A DNA stretch of 64,000 nucleotides from Saussurea involucrata (taxonomy: Eukaryota > Streptophyta > Magnoliopsida > Asterales > Asteraceae), in the NCBI GenBank assembly GCA_033807775.1, contig CM066313.1, forward strand, positions 85,995,484 through 86,059,483, read 5' to 3'. This document shows, piece by piece, positions 10,278-20,005 of the stretch. The position numbers and the translations under genes were made by a program. Below the pieces are notes generated by a model. The model was given only the letters and a program-made list of their open reading frames with translations. It ran no database searches and was not told the origin of the DNA. Position 1 is the stretch's first letter; each line of letters begins with the position of its first letter.

Positions 10278-11756
10278 ATGAGCGATAGAGTATGTTTTGT
10301 ATGCCTAGTTATGTATGAACCATTACTGATGAGTATTCTTTTGTGCTCATCCAGAACAATGGTAAATACTCCGCCGAGGTCTCCTAATTCTTCTATAAAT
10401 AGGAATTGGTTAGACGATACGGGAGAAAGACAAACTGGAGTAGGCGGAATTCAGGAGACGCCACCAGATTTTCTTTCTCTTGGAGGAATGCGAAATCGGG
10501 TACATAGAGGGGGTACCAGTACTGCCGATCACACACCACCGGATTCAGGCATGGAAGGGCGGATAATGGATAATGTGACCAGATTGATGAATGCATCAAT
10601 GGAAAGGCAAGCTGAAATGATGAACACCACTATGGGAAGACAAGCGGAGATGTTTATGAAAATGTTTAATGATCGGAATGTGGAACCGAGACGAACAAGG
10701 ATTGATACCAGTGTGATAAACCCAACTGGTAACACAGGTCCAGAGGTGGAAAGAAGGGTTGATAAGAATTGTTCCTACAAAACCTTTTTGAGCTGTAAAC
10801 CGCCGGAATTCAAAGGAGAAGATAGCCCAGTAGCCTGTATGAATTGGTTAAGGGAAATTGAACAAGCTTTTCGAGCTTGTGAGTGTTGTGACGAAAAGTC
10901 GAAAGTTAGATTTGGGTCGCAAATGCTACGCGGTAACGCATTATCTTGGTGGAACGTGTTATCATCTTCCATGTCAGCTTCAGTTCTGAATGCCATGACT
11001 TGGGAACAGTTCAAAGCAAAGATTCTGGAGGAATACTGTAACGAGACGGAAATGGATCGAATCGAGGAAGAATTCCGGAATCTCAAGAAAGGCAATATGA
11101 CTGTGAGAAAGTATACAAAATCTTTTATGGAAAAACTTAACTTGGTGGGGCATGTGGCTCCAAATGAAAAAGATAAAGTTAAGTCTTATTTGAAGGGTCT
11201 ACCGGCAGATATGATGACAAGGGTCCGAAGTTCGAGAGATTCTACGTTAAGAGAAACTATTGAAGAAGCGAAAGTAATAGAAGAAATGTATGTAAAGGAC
11301 AAAGAAGAGAAAGCACAGGTGGGAGAGAAAAGAAAAGGGGAAGTTCGATCGGGATCATCGTATGTATCAAAGCCCTTTTCTGATGGCCCGCATTTAGAGC
11401 CGCGTCAAGAACCGAATTGGTGTTCGAAATGTCGAATTAGGCATTTTGGTCCATGTCAGAGGACCACGTTTGAATGTTATAAGTGTGGGAAGAGTGGGCA
11501 TTCTATGTATAATTGTCCTATTCGAGGATCTACGTGCTATGAATGCAAACAACCTGGCCATTACCGTCGGGATTGCCCAAAGTTGAAGAAGGAGGGAGAT
11601 CAAAGTAAGAAAACAAACATCCCAAAGCCGATGGGCCGAGCGTATCACATGACAGCTGAAGAAGTTAATGAATCAAGGGATATCGTTTCTGGTACATTCC
11701 TCGTTAACTCCATTCCTACGCACATGTTAACTGTTGGTTATGTCCAAATCATTTGA
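10278..11756 (+). CDS. gag: Gag polyprotein of the right Gypsy unit
   Basis: 492 codons from the first ATG. A likelier start is the ATG at 10359, which has A at -3 and gives 465 residues. A retrotransposon gag (capsid) domain spans about residues 170-310 (CMNWLREIEQAF, LSWWNVL, LKGLPADMM), followed by two CCHC knuckles near residues 395-435 that bind genomic RNA. After GTFLVNSIPTHML, where protease should continue into its active site, the reading frame runs into unrelated residues and stops, which marks the pol deletion. The element cannot make its own reverse transcriptase or integrase and would need them from a related chromovirus. Gag itself is intact over its full length. Confidence 0.88.
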   Translation: MSDRVCFVCLVMYEPLLMSILLCSSRTMVNTPPRSPNSSINRNWLDDTGERQTGVGGIQETPPDFLSLGGMRNRVHRGGTSTADHTPPDSGMEGRIMDNVTRLMNASMERQAEMMNTTMGRQAEMFMKMFNDRNVEPRRTRIDTSVINPTGNTGPEVERRVDKNCSYKTFLSCKPPEFKGEDSPVACMNWLREIEQAFRACECCDEKSKVRFGSQMLRGNALSWWNVLSSSMSASVLNAMTWEQFKAKILEEYCNETEMDRIEEEFRNLKKGNMTVRKYTKSFMEKLNLVGHVAPNEKDKVKSYLKGLPADMMTRVRSSRDSTLRETIEEAKVIEEMYVKDKEEKAQVGEKRKGEVRSGSSYVSKPFSDGPHLEPRQEPNWCSKCRIRHFGPCQRTTFECYKCGKSGHSMYNCPIRGSTCYECKQPGHYRRDCPKLKKEGDQSKKTNIPKPMGRAYHMTAEEVNESRDIVSGTFLVNSIPTHMLTVGYVQII

Positions 11757-11909
11757 TTTCTAGTTGGTTATATCAGTTACGATTTTGATAAGAGGATAAA
11801 GATTTGATAATTATATAATTACTCAAGGAATTTTGCAAAATTTTCAAGTTGGGGAGCGGGTAATGTTGAAAAGATATGAGATTTATTAATGAAGAAATGA
11901 GTTCCTATT
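11757..11909 (+). other. Residual internal sequence, right unit, before Copia-2
   Basis: Same sequence as 7723-7875. It ends with CTATT (11905-11909), the target duplication of Copia-2, and continues at 22948. Confidence 0.8.
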
Positions 11910-12665
11910 TGTCAGGATCGAATCTTAACAAGACTAAAAATACTTAGAACTCAGAATTAAAGAATCTGCGGAATAGAACTTTAATTCACACAATCAAAGA
12001 ACAATATATCAGAAAACACACAGCTGTTTGTATTCACTGATTCAACTCACAAGCTTACAACCAAACCTCAATCTTGATGAACAGGCTCAATCAAGACGAC
12101 TTCTACTTCTCTAGAAATAGGGTTCTAAACCTTGAGGTTAATTCTCTCTAAAACAGAATGTATTCTCAAAAACTCTCGTATATCGCGTATTTCGTATTAT
12201 TTGAATAGCTATCTATCAACATCTATTTATACTAAATAGTTACAAGATAACTATCAAAAATAAATTGATCTTCTGAATCTTCTTTAAGCATATCTTCATC
12301 CATTCCATCTTTATCTCCAAAATCTTCGCATACCAAACTTATCACATCAGCAGTATTAACTTTATTCAGCATGAGCAGTACTAATATTCTCCAGCAGCAT
12401 TAATTCATTCTAGCAGCATTAACTTGACTCAGCAGTACTAACCTTGCTTCAGCAGTATTAATCTTGACAAGCAGTACTAACCTTGTTCCAGCAGCATTAA
12501 TGCATCAGCAGTACTAACATTCTTCCAGCAGTATTAACTTTGTCTTGCAGTAGTAATTTTGTTCTGGTAGTACTAACCTTTACTGGCAGTAGTAACTTTG
12601 TTCTGGAAGTAGTAATGTTGTTCTGGCAGTATTATCCATACTTAGCAAATCTTCAGTTCCCAACA
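11910..12665 (-). repeat. Copia-2 3' LTR
   Basis: TGTCAGG...CCCAACA on the plus strand. On the element's sense strand the first 320 bp (12345-12665) are packed with about 15 variants of GCAGTAYTAAC or GCAGCATTAA. A TATAAATAG box reads on the minus strand at 12223-12231, so the array lies upstream of the promoter, in U3. Confidence 0.93.
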
Positions 12666-12676
12666 ATCTCCCCCTA
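12666..12676 (-). promoter_or_regulatory. Copia-2 polypurine tract
   Basis: TTAGGGGGAGAT on the minus strand directly before the 3' LTR, nearly identical to the tract of Copia-1. Confidence 0.8.
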
Positions 12677-12730
12677 ACTTGACTTTTAGAAAGAGAAGTC
12701 AAGTTCTTCAGATGATGATGCTTCCAAAAC

Positions 12731-15604
12731 TTAATCTTGAACACACAAGTCAGGATTCAATCCCAAACTTTGATTGATGATCCTTCTTACCAGGTATCTT
12801 GCCATCTTAGAATCCTTGTTACCCACCAACTTAGTTTTTAGCATTCCTTTCAACCTTGTCATGCTGTGCTTGTATACTTTATCCACCAAATAATACTCAT
12901 GATATGCATAGTCAAGTGTTATGACATACACACCACAGTTTTCAATAAGCATCCAGTTGGTAACAGTTTGAAATTGCCTTTCTATCAAATACTTAACTGC
13001 TTCTGTATTGAACATTAGGCACAAGTATTCAAGTACCATTTTGGTGATGGACATTCCATTCTCAGTCAGCATATTTCCATAAAGCTTCATTCCTACCTTG
13101 AACATCTCCTCAATGTCAGATCTAGAGCACATCCTGATAAGTCTTCCCCATGTAGAACTGACCTCAAACTTCCCATCTGCTCTTTTTACTCTAATGTACT
13201 CCTTTCTCTGATCTTTCAAAGTATCCCAGAAGATGATCTCAGGAGCCATAGAAGCTAATGGTTTAACTTTGATTGGACTAGTATCAACCACAGCAATATA
13301 CATATCACATTGAGCATTTGTTGGTGATTGTACATTGCTTGGTTGACCTGATGGAGTTGCCATTTCTTCTTCAGCAACTTTTTGATCAGCTTTCTCTTTC
13401 ACAACTTCCTCCTTAGCTTCTTCTACAATGGGTTCCACCCTAGGCTTCTTTACAACTTTCTTCTTTGAAGCTATAGACTTTGTTCTAGGTCTTTTGTTTG
13501 ACACCATCTTGGTTCTTTTGAGTGATTTAACAGCTTCAGGAATGGTTTCAGTTGTTTCCTTTGTTTCTGCTGTTTCAGGGATCGTTTCTGCTGTTTCCTT
13601 TGTTTCTGCTGCTTCAGGGATCGTTTCTGATGTTTCCTTTGTTTCTGCTGCTTCAGGGATGGTTTCTGCTGCCTTATGTTTTTCAGCAACATTAACCATT
13701 TCTGCTGCTTGAATGGTTTCTGCTGATTTTTGACTAGCAGCATTAACCATTTCTGCTGCTCTAGCTGTTACTGCTTCTTTTATAATCTTTGATACTGCTG
13801 CTTCAACACTATTCTTCACAATCTCAAATACCTCTGCTTCAATCTCAGATTTGGTTACTGTAGATACAGATACTGTTTCCTTCTCACTTTCAGATACTGC
13901 TGCATCAACAAGACTCTTCATAATTTCAGTTACTGCTGCTTCAATCTCAGATACTGCAGCCTCCCCCTCAACCTTATGCTCATTCTCCCCCTCAACCTTT
14001 GCATCCTCCATGTTTAGTTCAGTTTCTAACTCCCCCTTTTTGGAAGCATCAGTGGTTGAGCTTCTCCTTTTCAGAACATACTGAGCTTTCTTCCTTCTTT
14101 GCAGCAGTTTGGTGATCATCTTCTTATTCTTCTCTATCTTGGTGTGTTGATAAAGAACCACCTTCTTAAGCTCATCAATCTCCTTCTGCTGATCCATGAC
14201 ATCAATGTTGATGTTGGCAATGGTTTCCATCAATTCCTCATAAGTATATCTATCCTCACCTGGTTTAGAAGTGTTTACCTCCCTTGCAGGATCATAGGAA
14301 GTTTTAGTAGGTGTCTCTTGCCTAGCAAAAGTACAACCTACTCCCATGGTTTCTTGGCGCCTGGGTCCTCTGAATGTTTTCACATTCTGAGTTGCCGTGG
14401 GGAAGGTCTTAGTGATGTTACCACTGTCCTTCTCTTTGCTAGCAGAAGTAGTGGCAGCCTTGCAGCCCACATGCTCATCCTTCTCCTTAGAGAGCACCTT
14501 CTTGGGGTTGGGAGACACCCCTGTGGTTACCCTTTTGATATTCTCTATTGGAGAATGCTCCAATAGAGGGCTTGTAGGCTTTGGGCTATTAGGAGATACA
14601 TCAAGGGAAGGAACCTTGTGTACCTTTCTTCTTTCAAACTTCTTGGTGATTTTTGGAGTGGGTCTTAAAAGAATGGACTGTGGGATTTCTTTGGTGATGG
14701 AAGGTGGGGATTGGCCATCAGTGGGTGTGTCTAATGGGGGCCTTGACCCTGATGCCATACCTTCAGTGGTGTGGGACACAACCATCATTGTAGAGAACAA
14801 TGGTGTGTCAACTCCTTCCGAGTCCCTAGGAATTCTTCTCATATTTGAGAAAACCTTCCCTTTAGGGGGTTTTGGCACATATACCTCAGCGGACTGAGGT
14901 AAATCCGTCAATTCATGGTTAATTACTTCTTGGACAAACCTGGGATACATGTAAAAGCGCTTTTTGGATTCTAGGTTTGCCACAAGATCATTAAAAATCA
15001 TTGCTGAAAAATTGAACTTTCTGGCAGTGGCTAAGCAGACCAAGGCATAAGCAATGGTACTGCTAAACTCACTCCATCCAGTTGTTTTCTTTGAAATACA
15101 GTGCATAAGAGTATGAACAAAAAATCGCCATTGGGTGAAAAACTTTGACTTGTAGAATTTAAAAATTCCAATGGGACCTTCATACCCCATTCTTGGTAAG
15201 GTCGAGAAAAGTTCATCATTAGAGAGATAGGTTATACCTGAGGCATCATCTAAGTGAAGAGTGATGCGAATAACCTCCTCTGTGACCTTCAAGGGTTTGT
15301 CACAAACTCTTGTTCGAATGATTTTCTGCCCATCTTCGAATATAACAGTGGCATTCTCCCAAAATTGCTTTTGATGCTCAATATATATGGTTGGGCACAC
15401 TGTTAGGGCATGAGAGATGTGTGTGGACTTGAGAAAATCCACCATATCATGAAATCCTGCGGCCTGCTTTGGCTTCTGAAGCATCGCAATCTCATTGTGC
15501 TCATCAACAAACTCCATTGTCGTCATTCTTCCTGAGGATTTGGATAGAGAACACAGAGATTCTAGGGAGAAAAGGTTAGAACGAGAGAGAGAAATTGAAT
15601 GCAA
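12731..15604 (-). CDS. Copia-2 third ORF, unknown function
   Basis: 957 codons, open throughout. The first ATG is at 15604; a start at the in-frame ATG near 15525, giving MTTMEFVDEHNE, may be the real one. The N-terminal 230 residues form a conserved-looking globular domain. They resemble, from memory, uncharacterised ORFs found with Copia elements in Asteraceae. The middle is low complexity, with acidic and alanine-rich helices and a 13-residue repeat (ETKETAETIPEAA type). A basic cluster near residue 700 (KRPRTKS...KKKVVKKPRV) looks like a bipartite nuclear localisation signal. A C-terminal domain of about 170 residues matches the layout of Copia-1's ORF. No signal peptide or membrane segment is seen, so this is not an evident envelope protein. 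It is separated from pol by the 17-bp repeat array. Its retention as an intact ORF, while pol is broken, is notable. Confidence 0.75.
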   Translation of the reverse strand: MHSISLSRSNLFSLESLCSLSKSSGRMTTMEFVDEHNEIAMLQKPKQAAGFHDMVDFLKSTHISHALTVCPTIYIEHQKQFWENATVIFEDGQKIIRTRVCDKPLKVTEEVIRITLHLDDASGITYLSNDELFSTLPRMGYEGPIGIFKFYKSKFFTQWRFFVHTLMHCISKKTTGWSEFSSTIAYALVCLATARKFNFSAMIFNDLVANLESKKRFYMYPRFVQEVINHELTDLPQSAEVYVPKPPKGKVFSNMRRIPRDSEGVDTPLFSTMMVVSHTTEGMASGSRPPLDTPTDGQSPPSITKEIPQSILLRPTPKITKKFERRKVHKVPSLDVSPNSPKPTSPLLEHSPIENIKRVTTGVSPNPKKVLSKEKDEHVGCKAATTSASKEKDSGNITKTFPTATQNVKTFRGPRRQETMGVGCTFARQETPTKTSYDPAREVNTSKPGEDRYTYEELMETIANINIDVMDQQKEIDELKKVVLYQHTKIEKNKKMITKLLQRRKKAQYVLKRRSSTTDASKKGELETELNMEDAKVEGENEHKVEGEAAVSEIEAAVTEIMKSLVDAAVSESEKETVSVSTVTKSEIEAEVFEIVKNSVEAAVSKIIKEAVTARAAEMVNAASQKSAETIQAAEMVNVAEKHKAAETIPEAAETKETSETIPEAAETKETAETIPETAETKETTETIPEAVKSLKRTKMVSNKRPRTKSIASKKKVVKKPRVEPIVEEAKEEVVKEKADQKVAEEEMATPSGQPSNVQSPTNAQCDMYIAVVDTSPIKVKPLASMAPEIIFWDTLKDQRKEYIRVKRADGKFEVSSTWGRLIRMCSRSDIEEMFKVGMKLYGNMLTENGMSITKMVLEYLCLMFNTEAVKYLIERQFQTVTNWMLIENCGVYVITLDYAYHEYYLVDKVYKHSMTRLKGMLKTKLVGNKDSKMARYLVRRIINQSLGLNPDLCVQD
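13539..13672 (-). repeat. 39-bp coding repeat in the third ORF
   Basis: Three copies (13539, 13578, 13617) plus a partial fourth, each encoding 13 residues of the ETKETAETIPEAA type. The repeat keeps frame. Confidence 0.85.
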
Positions 15605-15655
15605 AGAGACGTTATGAACTATGGCGGGCTGAAAGAGTATTTATAGCAGTACTAG

Positions 15656-16035
15656 CCCTGATTTTCTTTAGAAGCAGTATTAACGACTGAGCAGTATTAA
15701 CTACAAGGCAGTATTAACTACACAGCAGTATTAACTACACAAGTAGTATTAACTACTAAGCAGTATTAACTACAAAGCAGTATTAACTACAAAGCAGTAT
15801 TAACTACAAAGCAGTATTAACTACTAAGCAGTATTAACTACAAAGCAGTATTAACTACACATGCAGTATTAACTACTAAGCAGTATTAACTACAAAGCAG
15901 TATTAACTACAAAGCAGTATTAACTACTAAGCAGTATTAACTACTAAGCAGTATTAACTACAAAGCAGTATTAACTACACATTAGCAGTAGAAAATATGT
16001 ACTAGCAGTAGTAATTCTGCACTGGCAGTAGTAAC
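15656..16035 (-). repeat. Array of GCAGTATTAACTACNAA units
   Basis: About 18 near-identical copies of a 17-18-bp unit, with looser GCAGTAGTAA copies at both edges, lie between the end of pol and the third ORF. The core GCAGTATTAAC is the same word found in the LTR and in the gag-protease linker. The units run head to tail without the unique spacers a CRISPR array would show. Confidence 0.92.
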
Positions 16036-16151
16036 TATACTTACACTTTGCAGCACTTGTCAATCTGAGTCATACTGAGGTTCTGAGAAAACTAGTTAGT
16101 AACACCAAATATACAAAGAAATACAGGTATAAAAAATTAAAAATCATGAAT

Positions 16152-19100
16152 TTATTCAAGGTTGATCAAGCCCACACTTGCTACCAAGAAAGTGAATCTA
16201 CCCACATCAAATGCTTTTGTGAATAGATCTGCAAACTGGTCATTGGTATGAACTTTAGCAACTTGAATCAATTTCTTTTCATTACAGTCTCTAATAAAGT
16301 GATATCTGATCTCTATGTGCTTTGTTTTTGAGTGTTTGACAGGATTGTTAACAATGCTAATGGCACTGTTGTTGTCAATGAAGATTGGAGTGTGAAGAAA
16401 TGTTACCCCATAGTCCAACATCTGATTCTGAATCCATAACACCTGAGAACAGCAACTTGCAGCAGCTATATACTCAGCTTCTGTTGTAGATAAGGACACT
16501 GTGGTTTGTTTCTTACACTGCCATGATACAAGTCTTGCAACCAAAAACTGACATCAACCTGAAGTAGACTTCCTATCCATGTTAGCTCCACCTAAGTCAC
16601 TATCTGAGTATGCAAGCAAGTCAAACGAAGATTCATAAGGATACCAAAGACCTAATCTAGGTTGCCCTCTTAGGTATCTAAAAATTCTTTTGACTGCATG
16701 AAGGTGTGATTGCTTAGGTGTAACCTGAAATCTGGCACAAACACATACAGGAAACACAATGTCTGGTCTAGAGGCTGTGAGATACATGAGTGATCCAATC
16801 ATAGATCTGTAATGATGGACATCCACATCCTCCCCCTCAAGATCTGCAGTGATCTGTTTGTGTGTCTCCATTGGTGTGCTTGCTGGCTTTGAGTCTGTTA
16901 AACCATACTTGTCCAGGATGTCTTTCACATATTTGGATTGGCTTATGAAAATCCCATCTTTCCTCTGTTTCACCTGAAGCCCAAGGAAGAAAGTAAGTTC
17001 TCCCATGGAACTCATCTTGAAGCTCTTGTGCATTAACTCTTCAAACTCTTTACACATGTGATCATTTGTGGATCCAAAGATGATGTCATCCACATAGATC
17101 TGAACAAGTAGTGTGTCTTTCTTTCTCCTCTTAATGAACAAGGTCTTGTCAATGACTCCTCTTTCAAATTCATTTTTCAAGAGATAGGTAGACAGGGTGT
17201 CATACCATGCTCTTGGGGCTTGATGTAAACCATAAAGTGCCTTCTTCAACTTGTACACTCTGTCAGGGTGCAATGGATTTTCAAATCCAGGGGGTTGACA
17301 GACATATACTTCTTCATCAATACTTCCATACAGAAAAGCACTTTTTACATCCATTTGGTAGACCTTGAACTTCATGAATGAGGCATAGGCTAGAAATAGC
17401 CTAATTGCTTCAATCCGTGCCACTGGAGCAAAGACTTCCTCATAGTCTATGCCCTCTTCCTGAGTATACCCTTGTGCAACCAGCCTTGCTTTGTTTCTGA
17501 TCACAATTCCTCTGTCATCCTTCTTGTTTCTGAAAATCCACTTGGTGCCAATTGCTCTATGACCTTTTGGAAGGTCCACCAAGTCCCAAACATCCTGTAA
17601 TTTAAACTGTAGCAGCTCCTCTTGCATTGCTTCTATCCAACTTGGATCTTTCATAGCATCATAAGCCTTTTTGGGCTCAATTTGGGATAGAAAGCAAGTA
17701 AGTACAGTATTAACTGTATTCTGCTGATCTTGTAGCTCTTGAAGTCTGCTTTGATTCCTAGTCATCATGGGAGAAGCAATGTCTCCTATAACCAACTCAG
17801 GAGGATGATTTTTCTGAGTTCTTGATGGATGGCCAGGTTCCTCAACTAAGTTCCCATCCAGATTTGACTCATTTAAGTCTGGATTTTCTTCAGCTTCTTC
17901 AAGTATTTCAGACTCTCTTGAAGTCTGATTTTCCTCTATTCTTCTCTCTTCTTCATTCTGAATGGGTTCAGCTTCCTTTTCTGGTTCACAGAAGTCAACA
18001 GGATCAATGGTAGGGAGTGGAAATATCACAGACTGAATACTGTTATCTGATGGTGGTGCATCCCTTTGTCCTGCATTCACATCACTACTGAAACCCAAAG
18101 AATTAGTGAGTGAATCAATGTCAAATAGCCAATCAGGACCTGAACCAATAGGATTTGGTGTGTGCTCATTGCATTTGACATTGTCACTTTCTTCAATTAT
18201 TCTAGAAGAGGTATTAAACACTCTGTAAGCCTTACTCTGAGATGAGTAACCAACAAGAAAGCCATCATCTGCTTTGCTATCAAACTTACCTAAGTGAGAT
18301 TTGGTATTGAGAATTGTACAAGGACACCCAAATGGTTTGAAAAATCCAATAAATGGTTTCTTTTTCAGAAAAAGCTCATAAGGTGTCTTGTTTTTAGGCT
18401 TTATGACCAAGACTCTGTTTTGAACACAACAAGCAGTATTAACTGCTTCTGCCCAAAAAGTTGTGGGTAATTTTGAATCAGCTAACAGAGATCTAGCAGC
18501 CTCAATCAGTGTCCTATTCCTTCTCTCAGCAACACCATTCTGTTGTGGAGTCCTAGGAGCACTGTATTGTCTCTCAATTCCTTTTTCCTCACAAAAGGTG
18601 TTTAGATCAAAGTTTTTAAATTCAGTCCCATTATCTGATCTAATGACTTTCACTTTTTGATTTGATTGGTTTTCAATTCTAAGAATAAAAGATTTGATCA
18701 GTCCACTTGTCTCATCTTTAGTTCTCAGAAAATATACCCAAGTAAATCTAGAGTAATCATCAACAATAACTAAACAGTATGACTTCTTGCCAATGCTCAT
18801 GACATTTGTAGGGCCAAACAGATCCATATGCAACAACTGAAGAGGATTTGAGATAGTGTTTATCTCTTTGGACTTATGAGAAGTTTTGTGTTGTTTGCCT
18901 TTGAGACATGCAACACAATGATCATCACATGAATAGACTTTTGATGGTAAACCCCTAACAAGATTATTTTTAACAAGATTATTTTTAACAAGTTTATTCA
19001 TTGTTTTAAAATTCATGTGACACATCCTTCTGTGCCAAAGTGAAGATTCATCTATTGAAGTTTTTGAAACCAAACAATTTAGAGATGAATCAGATGAAAC

Positions 19101-19490
19101 ACTTTCTAAATCTAAACAATACACATTATCCTTTCTAGGAGTTCTCAATAGTATCATGTTTTCATCAACTACTTTGAATCTAGGAGCAAGAATAATGCAT
19201 TCAGAATCAGTAAATAATATACTATGTTTCTTGTCACAGACCTGTGATACACTTAACAGGTTGTATCTCAATTGCTCAACATAGTAAATATCCTCAAATG
19301 TCATCTTACCTTTTGACACATCACCTTTACCTCTTATCTTACCTCCTGCAGGATTATTTCCAAAAGCAACATGTCCTCCATCAATTCTTTTGAAATTCTT
19401 GAGGCAGGCCATGTTACCTGTCATGTGCCTGGAACAACCACTATCAACATGCCAGATGCTCTTCCCCTTGAGCTGTTGGTTGCCCTGCAC
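16152..19490 (-). pseudogene. pol: Copia-2 pol: protease, integrase, RT, RNase H
   Basis: Domains in order: protease (VDSGCSRHMTG, near 19450); integrase zinc region (HRRMCHMN ... CVACLKGK) and core (HMDLFGP, SDNGTEF); reverse transcriptase (MDVKSAFLYG, YVDDIIFGS); RNase H (KSTSG, STTEAEYIAA). A TGA at 16554-16556 interrupts RNase H between KSTSG and CQFL. The frame is shifted by one relative to gag, and no ATG opens the protease. A 15-bp tandem duplication near 18960-18998 repeats VKNNL inside the integrase zinc region. The enzyme would cut the polyprotein, copy RNA to DNA and integrate it, but this copy is probably inactive. Confidence 0.9.
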
Positions 19491-19629
19491 ATCAGATAAA
19501 TCAGTTAGTTTTTATTGGGAACCTAAGCCGAAGTAGTCTTGGGTCTCCCTTGCTCATCAAAGTACTTGCACTGGGTTTTGATGAGATTTTCAAACTTAGG
19601 TACTGCAGAACTGGAGTACTTTGTCAATA

Positions 19630-19960
19630 TGATTGGTCTAGCAGCACAAAAACTAGAAGCAGTATTAACCTTGGAAGAAGTACTAACAGTGTTAGCAGCA
19701 CTAACACTGCTAGCAGCAGCATTCTCTTGAAAAGAAGTACTAACAGTGTTAGCAGCACTAACACTGCTAGTAGTAGTATTCTCTTTAAAAGCAGTACTAA
19801 CAGTGTTAGCAGCACTAACACTGCTAGCAGCAGTATTGTCTTTAAAAGAAGTACTAACAGTGTTAGCAGCACTAACACTGCTAGCAGCAGTATTGTCTTT
19901 AGTATTGCTTCTAGCAGCACTATCCTTGTCAGCAGTACTATCTGAGGTAGCAGTACTAAC
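19630..19960 (-). repeat. 57-bp repeat in the gag-protease linker
   Basis: Units begin at about 19681, 19738, 19795 and 19852 with exact 57-bp spacing, 19 codons each, encoding a Ser/Ala/Thr/Asn-rich linker. Each unit carries AGTACTAACAGTG, a variant of the word of the 3' array. The gag frame reads through this linker after its stop at 20006-20008 until a second stop just before the protease. Confidence 0.88.
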
Positions 19961-20005
19961 ATTAGTGCTTTTGGGGACCCATATATTGACACATTCCTTT
20001 TCAGT

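Noticed and set aside
14397..14897. 166-codon plus-strand ORF
   Set aside because: Antisense to the long third ORF of Copia-2, with no recognisable domain.
15656..16035. Regular repeat array resembling a CRISPR array
   Set aside because: Units are directly adjacent with no unique spacers and lie inside a plant Copia element; no cas genes are present.
19624..19992. 122-codon Leu/Val-rich minus-strand ORF looking like a membrane protein
   Set aside because: It is another frame of the 57-bp repeat; its hydrophobic repeats come from the repeat sequence alone.
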